Source: Synergistaceae bacterium
GTDB lineage: Bacteria; Synergistota; Synergistia; Synergistales; Synergistaceae
Assembly (NCBI GenBank): GCA_031290815.1
Contig: JAISLO010000249.1
Span: forward strand, 1-27,088
Reading direction: 5' to 3'
Length of the DNA: 27,088 bases
How positions within the stretch are numbered: the stretch's first letter is position 1; each line of letters starts with the position of its first letter. The position numbers were made by a program, and so were the translations under genes. Positions 8,352 to 14,862 of the stretch are shown one piece after another. The notes beneath the pieces were generated by a model. It did no database searches and was not told where the DNA came from. It worked only from the letters and a program-made list of their open reading frames with translations.

Positions 8352-9445
8352 TAAACCTTTCGAAGCTGCTCTTCCCAGGCGCGGCCGGATTTCATGGAGA
8401 CGCGCTGAGGTTTCCTGAAAAATCCGCCGATGTCCCGCCGCCGGTTATCGTTTGGCACGTGACGGACGAATGCAACCTCCGTTGCAGGCACTGTTACTCG
8501 GGGCGACGACCCGGAAGCGGGCCAGACTCAAAGCCTGCGATGGAGGGCGCGGAGGCGTTTCGGTTCTTGGAGTATCTGAGGGACAATGCGCCGTCGGCGC
8601 TTATCATGTCCGGAGGAGAGCCCATGATGCACCCAATGTTCTTTGAATTCGCTGACTTTGCCAGTCGGTGCGGACTGAGCGTTGCTCTCTCGACCAACGG
8701 CTCCATGATAGACGATCACAGCTCGGCAAGCATCTTCGAGGCCGGCATTTCCTACGTCGGCGTCAGCATCGACGGGCCGCGTGACGTCCATGACCGCTTC
8801 CGAGGAACGCGGGGCGCTTTCGATTACTCCGTCATGGGCATCAAGAGGATGGCGGCCCGGGGCTGCAGGACGGGACTGAGGGTCACGCTTGCAAAACCTC
8901 TGCTGCCGTATTTAAACGAGATTATGGACGCAGCGGAGCGACTGCCTGTCTCCCGGATATGTTTTTATCACTTCATCCCATCCGGACGAGGGGCATCAGA
9001 TCCTGATCTGATTCCAGACACAGCCGAGGAGAGAGCCTCAGTGACTCAGATAATAGAATGGGCGGAGCGGGTGGGATCCGAACGGACGGGGGAACGCAGG
9101 TTGGAAGTTCTGACAGTCGGCGATGCTTCGGATGGCGTTCTTCTCTTCAAATATCTCTCGAATCGTGGATCTGACCGGGCGGAGGCGGCGAGGACGCTTA
9201 TCTCGCGCTCCGCGTCACGAGGGATAGGCGAGGGGATCCTGTCGGTCAGGTGGGATGGCCTTGTTTTTCCAAACCAATTCGACTGGGAGACGTCGCTTGG
9301 GCGATGGACTGATCTGGATGAGATTCGAAGGCGGAAGCGGCAAAATTGCGGACGAGGATCGTTATGCGTGGGGTGCGAATGGACGTCCATGTGCGGCGGA
9401 AGCTTGAGGGCCGGCCTGATGGGACGCTGTTCCTTGACCGAGTAG
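8348..9445 (+). CDS. ahbC: AhbC-like radical SAM/SPASM protein (siroheme-dependent haem pathway)
   Basis: This 365-residue radical SAM enzyme most resembles AhbC (12,18-didecarboxysiroheme deacetylase), which converts didecarboxysiroheme to Fe-coproporphyrin III; NirJ of haem d1 synthesis is close. The N-terminus MINLSKLLFPG resembles the MISISKLYCG-type start of AhbC. The radical cluster motif is C42-x3-C46-x2-C49. Other marks are LIMSGGEPMMHP, VGVSIDGP and FYHFIPSGRG. A C-terminal auxiliary-cluster region has C334, C340, C343, C349 and C361. Its tail is shorter than usual after CGG, lacking several residues before the last cysteine. The TTG start overlaps the macro-domain stop, and the AhbA-AhbB fusion begins 2 bases after the stop; that partner strongly supports a haem role. 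AhbD or NirJ specificity cannot be excluded by eye. Confidence 0.78.
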   Translation: MINLSKLLFPGAAGFHGDALRFPEKSADVPPPVIVWHVTDECNLRCRHCYSGRRPGSGPDSKPAMEGAEAFRFLEYLRDNAPSALIMSGGEPMMHPMFFEFADFASRCGLSVALSTNGSMIDDHSSASIFEAGISYVGVSIDGPRDVHDRFRGTRGAFDYSVMGIKRMAARGCRTGLRVTLAKPLLPYLNEIMDAAERLPVSRICFYHFIPSGRGASDPDLIPDTAEERASVTQIIEWAERVGSERTGERRLEVLTVGDASDGVLLFKYLSNRGSDRAEAARTLISRSASRGIGEGILSVRWDGLVFPNQFDWETSLGRWTDLDEIRRRKRQNCGRGSLCVGCEWTSMCGGSLRAGLMGRCSLTE

Positions 9446-9447
9446 TC

Positions 9448-10458
9448 ATGGTCTGCTCTGAGGAGACTCGAACGCGCGTATCGAAATCGGTCGCCTCCGC
9501 GCTGGAGGAAGGGATCGCGATAGTCAGCCGTCCCTTCGAGGACATCGCGCGGCGGCTGGGTGTGAGCGAATCGGAAGTCCTGCGAATCGCGCGCCTCCAG
9601 AGGGACTCCGGTTTTCTTCGTCACTTCGGCCCCTTTCTCGATTTCAGATCCTTCGGCAAGAAGGGGTATCTGTTTGGGCTGAGCAGTCCTCGGGGGCGAA
9701 CGGAGGATTTCGCGTCATACGTAAGCGGACTGCCCTCCGTGACCCACAGTTATCGCAGGGATCACCGGCTAGATCTTTGGTTCACGGCCATCCTCGGCGG
9801 ACGTGATTCGGCTGAGACGTTCTGCGAGACGCTTCGGGGGATGGGGCTGGAGTTCATAGCGCTCGACTCGGGCAGAAGGATAAAACTTCGCACGTCCTTC
9901 GCGATATCCCGCCCATTGGCCACGGAGGACAAGCCGGAGGAGACCGAGCCGGCTTTTTGCCGGCTGGATGCGGAACAACTGAGCCTGATAACCGCCCTCC
10001 AGGATGATATTGATCTCGTTCCGCGTCCGTTCGCCCGAGTCGCCGATGCCGAGGGAACGTCCGAGGATTCGGTCATCGAAGGGGTGAGGCGTCTTATGTC
10101 TGGCGGGGCGCTGAGGAGGATAGGTGCGTCGGTGGATCACCGGAGGGCCGGTTACACATGCAACAGCCTGACGGCGTGGGACCTCTCGGGCATGTCAGAC
10201 GAATCAGCCACCGCTCTGGCAAAACGCGCGACAGCGGCGCGCCCTTGGGCCAGCCACTGTTATCTGCGGCGTATTATTTTCTCAAACGCCGCCCTTTCTT
10301 GGCCTTACAACCTGTATATTATGATTCACGCTTCGAATGATCCGGAGATGGCGGAAAGGGAGCGTTTGCTCGGGCGGGACCTTGGCTCGGCGGATTTCGT
10401 TTCCCTCAGGACCTTGGAGGAATATAAAAAAGTTCCATACAGATATGTGCCGGAATAA
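9448..10458 (+). CDS. ahbAB: Siroheme decarboxylase, fused AhbA-AhbB
   Basis: Siroheme decarboxylase removes two acetate carboxyls from siroheme to give 12,18-didecarboxysiroheme. It is normally two Lrp/AsnC-like subunits; this 336-residue protein contains both in tandem. The first half (about residues 1-155) has an HTH (SRPFEDIARRLGVSESEV), GFLRHFGPFLDFRSFGKKGY and the AhbA-like VTHSYRRDHRLDLWFTAI. The second half (about 165-336) has LVPRPFARVADAEGTSEDSV, ALRRIGASVDHRRAGY and the AhbB-like SHCYLRR...WPYNLYIMIHA, with a short insertion (IIFSNAAL) in that loop. ATG 9448 is 2 bases after the ahbC stop. An in-frame extension to 9346 overlaps ahbC and is not homologous. A plain Lrp regulator is excluded by the PYNLYIMIH-type C-terminal motif, although the HTH folds remain. 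Confidence 0.85.
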   Translation: MVCSEETRTRVSKSVASALEEGIAIVSRPFEDIARRLGVSESEVLRIARLQRDSGFLRHFGPFLDFRSFGKKGYLFGLSSPRGRTEDFASYVSGLPSVTHSYRRDHRLDLWFTAILGGRDSAETFCETLRGMGLEFIALDSGRRIKLRTSFAISRPLATEDKPEETEPAFCRLDAEQLSLITALQDDIDLVPRPFARVADAEGTSEDSVIEGVRRLMSGGALRRIGASVDHRRAGYTCNSLTAWDLSGMSDESATALAKRATAARPWASHCYLRRIIFSNAALSWPYNLYIMIHASNDPEMAERERLLGRDLGSADFVSLRTLEEYKKVPYRYVPE

Positions 10459-10483
10459 TGCGCGTGAGGCGCGAAGGATTGTG

Positions 10484-10999
10484 ATGGGCTTGGACAGAGA
10501 GATGAGAAGGGCGGACAAGAAGGTATCGGATGACGCATGGATAGCGGATGTACTGCGGGCGGGACAGGTGATACACCTTGCCCTTGCTACGCGCTGCGGC
10601 GAGCCTTACGTTGTGCCAATGGGTTACGGATATGACGGTGCCGCGATCTACCTGCATGGAGCGAGGCATGGGCTCAAATGCGATATCATAGCGGACAACC
10701 CTAAGGTCTCGTTCAACGTAACGGCGGGCGTTGAGCTGGAGAGGAGCGAACTTGGAGCTGATTTCAGCATGAAGTACAAGAGCGTTACGGGCTTCGGAGA
10801 GGTAACGGAGATAACTGATCTAGATGGCAAGAACGCGGCTCTCGGGGTGCTGATGAGGCAGTATGACGGACCGCACTCCGACTTGACAGAGGCCAATAAG
10901 GATTCGATCTGGGTGGCTCGGATAGACATTATGAGCGTGACGGGCAAGATAAGCGGATATCCCAAGCCGCCTTCTCAGGTCACGAGAGCATCGTCATGA
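10484..10999 (+). CDS. Pyridoxamine-phosphate-oxidase-like FMN-binding protein (Nim-like)
   Basis: This 171-residue protein belongs to the split-barrel flavin-binding family, close to NimA-like proteins. Typical features are the N-terminal MRRADKKVSDDAWIADVLRAG, HLALATRCGEPYVVPMGYGYDGAAIYLHGARHGLKCDIIADNPKVSFNV, and a Trp-Val-Ala-Arg strand near the C-terminus with ITGK-like VTGKISGYP. Members bind FMN (some bind haem); a few reduce nitroimidazoles, but most have no known reaction. ATG 10484 follows AAGGA by about 6 bases and lies 25 bases after ahbAB. The position suggests a haem-related or flavin partner role (inference). Its last 20 bases overlap the end of the opposite-strand AbrB gene. 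Confidence 0.82.
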   Translation: MGLDREMRRADKKVSDDAWIADVLRAGQVIHLALATRCGEPYVVPMGYGYDGAAIYLHGARHGLKCDIIADNPKVSFNVTAGVELERSELGADFSMKYKSVTGFGEVTEITDLDGKNAALGVLMRQYDGPHSDLTEANKDSIWVARIDIMSVTGKISGYPKPPSQVTRASS

Positions 11000-12050
11000 T
11001 GATGAACGGCAGGCAGGATACTATCGCGAGGTACCTCGCAAGCTGAATGATTCCTATGGTGAGCGAGTCGGCGTTCATCTCCTCGGCGACGATCACCATC
11101 TGAGTCAATCCCCCTGCGCACGTCGAGAGCAGGCATGTGAGAGGGCTCCAACCCGTCATCCTCCGGATGATCAGCGAGAGAAGCAGGTTGAGCGCGTTGA
11201 TGAGGATGTTGCTCGCGACAAGCGTGGCGAGAAACCTCGCGTTCGTAAGATAACCGATCTGCTCCGGGCCGAACTGCCGAGCTATGGCGATTCCAAGTCC
11301 AATCTGCGCTATGATCATGAGCGCCGGCGGCAGTGCGTATGTTCTCCCCGAGAGAATGGAGAACATGCCGGATGTGAAGAGGGCTCCCAGCATATAACCT
11401 GCCGGGACGCCGGCCGTTTCGAACGCAAATCCGCCGGCGATTGACAGGGCGGACATGCAGGCTATTCCGCCGCGCGACATCATACGAAGATCTGAGTCCT
11501 GCTCGCCGGAGCTCTGCATGGGGCATTCTCCGCCGCGGCTTTTATTTTCAAGCCGTTGGGACCATTTTTTAGCGATCCACGGTGTTATCACCAGCACCAC
11601 TACGAGTCTGGATACGCCGATTATGGTGACGGTTGCCGCGTCGAAGTCCATGGAGAGCGCGAATACGGCCATCTCGCTGACGCCACCCATCGATGACCCT
11701 ATGAGCGATGTTGACATGGGCAGACCGGACATCCATGAGAAGAAAATCCCGCCCGATATCGACAGCAAAACCATCCAGACCGACACGACCAACGCCGGTT
11801 TTACTGCGCGCCGAAGAAGGACGAGCGAGTTTATGTTCAGCCTGCGTCCCATTGCCAGGCCCATGATTACCTTGCAGGCGGAGGAGACCCCGGAGACTGG
11901 AGCGTTTGGATATTTGCCGGCCATGGCAAGCACGGCCGCGACCGTCATGGAACCCATAAGCGCAGGAAGCGGAAGCCGTGCCCTCTTGAACGCGATATAC
12001 CCGGCCGAACCGATGAAAAACAAAAATACGAGAGAAAAAAACTCGGTCAT
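10980..12050 (-). CDS. AbrB-family membrane protein (duplicated AbrB domain)
   Basis: This 356-residue, very hydrophobic protein has about nine or ten membrane segments. It matches the membrane 'AbrB' family (TIGR03082-type duplication), which is unrelated to the B. subtilis regulator AbrB in spite of the name. Two similar halves are visible. One has PLPALMGSMTVAAVLAM, VIMGLAMGRRLN and SLIGSSMGGVSEMAVFALSMDFDAATVTIIGVSRLVVVL. The other has PAGYMLGALFTSGMFSI, IGLGIAIARQFG and LSTCAGGLTQMVIVAEEMNADSLTIGIIQLARYL. The function is not established; transport or regulation of ammonia oxidation has been discussed for relatives. ATG 12050 has GGGGA about 9 bases upstream. It ends inside the convergent flavoprotein gene, with no terminator visible between them. 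Confidence 0.85.
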   Translation of the reverse strand: MTEFFSLVFLFFIGSAGYIAFKRARLPLPALMGSMTVAAVLAMAGKYPNAPVSGVSSACKVIMGLAMGRRLNINSLVLLRRAVKPALVVSVWMVLLSISGGIFFSWMSGLPMSTSLIGSSMGGVSEMAVFALSMDFDAATVTIIGVSRLVVVLVITPWIAKKWSQRLENKSRGGECPMQSSGEQDSDLRMMSRGGIACMSALSIAGGFAFETAGVPAGYMLGALFTSGMFSILSGRTYALPPALMIIAQIGLGIAIARQFGPEQIGYLTNARFLATLVASNILINALNLLLSLIIRRMTGWSPLTCLLSTCAGGLTQMVIVAEEMNADSLTIGIIQLARYLAIVSCLPFIIMTMLS

Positions 12051-12163
12051 ACAGAAATCCCCAACCCGCTTAATCGGAGGGGATCAAAGGAACGAGGGTG
12101 CCGGCAGGCTGTTGGAAAATTGTGCGTGAGGATCGGAAGCCGGTATAATTGCCCGGGACTGGG

Positions 12164-12652
12164 TTATTCATAGACAGAGAGTATGAGGAACACCCTTCCA
12201 TCGCTGACGGCAAACGGGAGTGTGAAGCTTTTGACATTTGATTTTACAGTTGGGGACATTTTTATGTTATCGCCGGACAGAAGCTGCGGCGGCGTGATGT
12301 CGAGCCCGGAGATGTTGGCCGTAATCAGAGCTCTTCCGCTTATCATGTTGGTCAGCTCTCCCAGAACGCTCATGGACATTGAATCGTCTGGGTCAGCCTT
12401 TACCATGCCGTATGTGAAAGCCCCCACATACGTTTCAAATGATTTTATGTCCGCCATCAGCGCCGCGTTGCACCGTGATTTTCCTCCGACTATGCCGATA
12501 AAAGCGGCGACCCTGCTGCCAGGAGCGTTAACTCCAGGGGTGACCTCTGGTTTCACGAATTTGGCGTCAATACCGGCTTCCTCGCTCACGGAAATGAGCG
12601 CGCTCATATATGAATTTACAAGCACTGATGGCAAAGTTATCTTTGTGGACAT
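12164..12652 (-). CDS. cheX: CheX-type CheY-P phosphatase
   Basis: This 162-residue protein matches CheX, which dephosphorylates the response regulator CheY-P during chemotactic adaptation. The family active-site E-x-x-N is present as E99 and N102 in SVLGELTNMISGRAL. Other CheX-like features are FIGIVGGKSRCNAALMADIKSFETYVGAF and a hydrophobic C-terminal strand. ATG 12652 is chosen because GAGGAAGG lies just upstream; an open frame to 12811 adds 53 residues of low-complexity, unlike-family sequence. CheX is a stand-alone gene, not in a che operon; CheV lies about 7 kb away in this window. Motility genes are absent here. Confidence 0.82.
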   Translation of the reverse strand: MSTKITLPSVLVNSYMSALISVSEEAGIDAKFVKPEVTPGVNAPGSRVAAFIGIVGGKSRCNAALMADIKSFETYVGAFTYGMVKADPDDSMSMSVLGELTNMISGRALITANISGLDITPPQLLSGDNIKMSPTVKSNVKSFTLPFAVSDGRVFLILSVYE

Positions 12653-12900
12653 TACCTTCCTCACTCCTACGATACGTCTTCTCCTCGGCGGCGCTCGGCA
12701 TAAAACAAAGGCAGGTTCGAAAAAACTAATCGAAGACCCTTCGAACACGTATATTAGCACAGTCCCTGACTTTTGAGAATAGCACAAAGAAGCGATTACG
12801 GGCAGACGCATCGAAAGCTATCGAAATTAGGATCGCGAGTTCCGCCCGCGCCATCGAGGGGACCAGTCCCTTGGCCTCATCGATTACGCTGTAAGGCCGC
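12653..12900. other. Intergenic region between cheX and the FxLYD gene
   Basis: These 248 bases hold no convincing gene. On the - strand a possible cheX promoter is seen: TAATAT (12751-12756) as -10 and a weak TTCTCA (12774-12779) as -35 with 17 bases between. Around 12855-12885 short complementary runs (GGGA/TCCC nested inside ATCGA/TCGAT) could form a small hairpin downstream of the FxLYD gene, but there is no T-run, so a terminator is not claimed. Confidence 0.35.
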
Positions 12901-13467
12901 TCAATTTGTGACGCCCATTATGCTCTGCAGCCTGTATGATGAGAACATTCCCATCTCCGTGTATGGTATGTAAATCGTAAAACCCCACGAATCGCCCGGT
13001 TCCATGATCTCGGTTGCGGTATCCGTTACGTAGTTGTACGGCCGGTTTTGGGAGTCGCAAAGGTCGAAGGCTATTCGAACGGCGTCGAATGCGTGATTTG
13101 ACCGGTTGACCACTGTCCCGGCGATAAAAAGACCGTTTTCGTCCTCGCCCAGTGAGTGCCCGCTGAGGACGAGATCGATGCCGCCGAGGTCTGGCCTGCC
13201 GTCGGGGTCCTGAACGTATTGAGAACCTCCATCGGCCTCGGTTGGAGCTTGCGCAGGGACGACATCCCAAGTCGGCGTACCGCGCGCCACGTCAGGCGAA
13301 ATCCTGCCCGTCCATTGCGGATTGTGGGATGAACCGATGACGCCGTAGCCTGACAGGCTTCTCGAATATCCGAAACCGGAGAAAAAACCGACGGCATAGC
13401 CGACTCCGAAGAAAAGCGCCAGCGCCAATAAAAATTTTCCGGCGAAAACGGTTTTTTTCTCAGTCAT
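12901..13467 (-). CDS. Membrane-anchored FxLYD-domain-like protein
   Basis: This 188-residue protein has one N-terminal membrane segment (about residues 9-30, FLLALALFFGVGYAVGFFSG). A low-complexity Gly/Ser/Pro/Asp stretch follows, then a C-terminal beta-sandwich-like domain (about 105-180). That domain follows the FxLYD pattern: NGLFIAGTVVNRSNHAFDAVRIAFDLCDSQNR, then a polar stretch, then EIMEPGDSWGFTIYIPY. It is expected to sit outside the membrane. No enzymatic function is suggested. ATG 13467 has GAGAGGA about 7 bases upstream. It follows the exported protein at 13507-13935 by 39 bases on the same strand, and the two C-terminal domains look alike, so they may be paralogous partners in one operon. 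Confidence 0.72.
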   Translation of the reverse strand: MTEKKTVFAGKFLLALALFFGVGYAVGFFSGFGYSRSLSGYGVIGSSHNPQWTGRISPDVARGTPTWDVVPAQAPTEADGGSQYVQDPDGRPDLGGIDLVLSGHSLGEDENGLFIAGTVVNRSNHAFDAVRIAFDLCDSQNRPYNYVTDTATEIMEPGDSWGFTIYIPYTEMGMFSSYRLQSIMGVTN

Positions 13468-13506
13468 CGATCGGTCCTCTCACTGTCGGCTGCGATCCCG
13501 CCAAGT

Positions 13507-13935
13507 CTACTCGACACTTGTCCTTCCGGCCCTTCCGAGGACTTTCATGCTCTTCGCCTGTTTGTAGTTGTCGAAGTCGGTCATGTCAAAGGCATAAGAC
13601 TTTCTGTGTCTTCGAGCGATGAAGCCCTTTATTGTGAATCCTGTCAGTATCTCCTCTTTTCCCGAGTAGAAGGCAAATTTCGAGCTGAAGTTCAGCCCGG
13701 ATTCCTCCGGGTTGTATATGGTGATCGTCACCCGGCCGTTCTCGGCTATAAACAAATTTTCATACAGCAACGGTGTGCCGGGAATCGGTCCGGACGCCTT
13801 ATAAGGCGGGACCGGCGGCACTTTTGCTGCCTTCTTTTTCTTGGCGGCTTCGGCCATCGGCGCCGCAGTCAGGGACAACAGCATAAAAACAACACAGACG
13901 ACAGCCGGCAGCCTCCCCTTCCTCGCAATGCTCAT
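13507..13935 (-). CDS. Small exported protein of unknown function
   Basis: This 142-residue protein has a clear signal peptide (MSIARKGR start, hydrophobic residues about 10-25, ending APMAEAA). A Lys/Ala/Pro-rich stretch follows (about 32-50), then a beta-rich domain (about 58-140) with GRVTITIYNPEESGLNFSSKFAFYSGKEE and GFIARRHRKSYAFDM. I do not recognise it as a named family. The domain pattern (hydrophobic strand, N-P/S turn, strand, polar, Phe-rich strand) resembles the FxLYD-like domain of the next gene. ATG 13935 is chosen since it begins the signal peptide; GGTGGTGA lies upstream. A longer frame to 13998 would add 21 residues and spoil the signal. A 13-bp inverted repeat lies between it and ymdB. 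Confidence 0.65.
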   Translation of the reverse strand: MSIARKGRLPAVVCVVFMLLSLTAAPMAEAAKKKKAAKVPPVPPYKASGPIPGTPLLYENLFIAENGRVTITIYNPEESGLNFSSKFAFYSGKEEILTGFTIKGFIARRHRKSYAFDMTDFDNYKQAKSMKVLGRAGRTSVE

Positions 13936-13988
13936 AAAGCGTTCACCACCCATATCATGAATATTTTTTACGACTGCCGAATTTATCC

Positions 13989-14041
13989 AAGATGCCAAGG
14001 CTTTTCTCTCATTCTCTCCGAGACGAACGCCCTGGCATCTT
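13989..14041 (-). repeat. 13-bp inverted repeat between ymdB and the exported-protein gene
   Basis: Arms at 13989-14001 (AAGATGCCAAGGC) and 14029-14041 (GCCCTGGCATCTT) pair over 13 positions with one wobble or mismatch position, around a 27-base loop. In the - strand transcript it lies just downstream of ymdB. No T-run follows, so it is not a classical terminator; a processing or stabilising hairpin, or a protein-binding site, are possibilities. Confidence 0.7.
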
Positions 14042-14065
14042 CTTGAAACAACTCGGATTTCACAT

Positions 14066-14845
14066 TTATCTTTCGGATTTGAGTTCGACCCTGCGGATGT
14101 CGCAGGCTCTTCCCGTCTCCTCGTCGATGTCCAGGATTACGCCCTGAAGGCGGACATCGACATCGTCGACCTCGAATTTATTGGGGATGCCGGTCAGAAA
14201 TTTCGGCATTACGGAGTCGTACTTCATTCCGATTACCCCGCCGTGCGGGCCTGTCATGCCGGCATCCGTCAGATAAGCCGTCCCGTGCGGCAGGATGGCC
14301 TCATCCGCGGTCTGGACGTGGGTGTGGGTCCCGATCAGAGCCGATACCCTTCCGTCGAGGTAACGCGCCATCGCTATCTTCTCGGCAGTCGCCTCGGCAT
14401 GGAAATCCACGAAGACCATGCTGCAGTCCAACCCTCGCAGTATGTCGTCAGCCGTCCGAAACGGACAGTCGACCTCTGGCATGAAGGCCCTTCCCTGCAA
14501 ATTCATTACGGCGAGCCTGCGCCCGCCCTTTTCGAAAATCCCGCACCCCCGCCCGGGAGCTCCGGGAGGATAATTGGCCGGGCGAAGCACTCTCGTCTCG
14601 ACGTTCAGCATGGGAACGAACTCCTTCTTGTCCCAGATATGATTGCCGGACGTCATGACGTCAACGCCTGCGTCGAACATATCATTCATGATCCTCTCGG
14701 TCATCCCAAAACCGGCGGCGGCGTTCTCACAATTTATGACTGTAAAATCAAACCCTCCGGACTCGGCCCTGAGCTCCTTCAGCCCGCCGGCAAGAACGGT
14801 CCTGCCCGGTCTGCCAAACACATCGCCCACAAAGAGAATCCTCAT
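14066..14845 (-). CDS. ymdB: YmdB-family metallophosphoesterase
   Basis: This 259-residue protein matches the TIGR00282/YmdB family of binuclear-metal phosphoesterases; B. subtilis YmdB hydrolyses cyclic nucleotides in vitro and affects biofilm and motility choice. Motifs in order are RILFVGDVFGRPGR (residues 2-15), INCENAAAGFGMTE, DVMTSGNHIWDKKEF, NLQGRAFM, VDFHAEATAEK, and GTHTHVQTADEAILPHGTAYLTDAGMTGP. These supply the family's Asp, Asn and His metal ligands. ATG 14845 is chosen over GTG 14851 because it gives the conserved MRILF start and a better distance from GAGG upstream. It begins 17 bases after the end of rny, the same rny-ymdB order as in Firmicutes. Confidence 0.93.
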   Translation of the reverse strand: MRILFVGDVFGRPGRTVLAGGLKELRAESGGFDFTVINCENAAAGFGMTERIMNDMFDAGVDVMTSGNHIWDKKEFVPMLNVETRVLRPANYPPGAPGRGCGIFEKGGRRLAVMNLQGRAFMPEVDCPFRTADDILRGLDCSMVFVDFHAEATAEKIAMARYLDGRVSALIGTHTHVQTADEAILPHGTAYLTDAGMTGPHGGVIGMKYDSVMPKFLTGIPNKFEVDDVDVRLQGVILDIDEETGRACDIRRVELKSER

Positions 14846-14862
14846 CGGCACCGGCCTCGCGT

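Noticed and set aside
9346..9447. N-terminal extension of the siroheme decarboxylase fusion
   Set aside because: It lies inside the end of the AhbC-like gene; ATG 9448, just after that stop, fits the family start.
12653..12811. 53-residue N-terminal extension of CheX
   Set aside because: The extension is low-complexity and unlike CheX; ATG 12652 has a good ribosome-binding site and gives the normal length.
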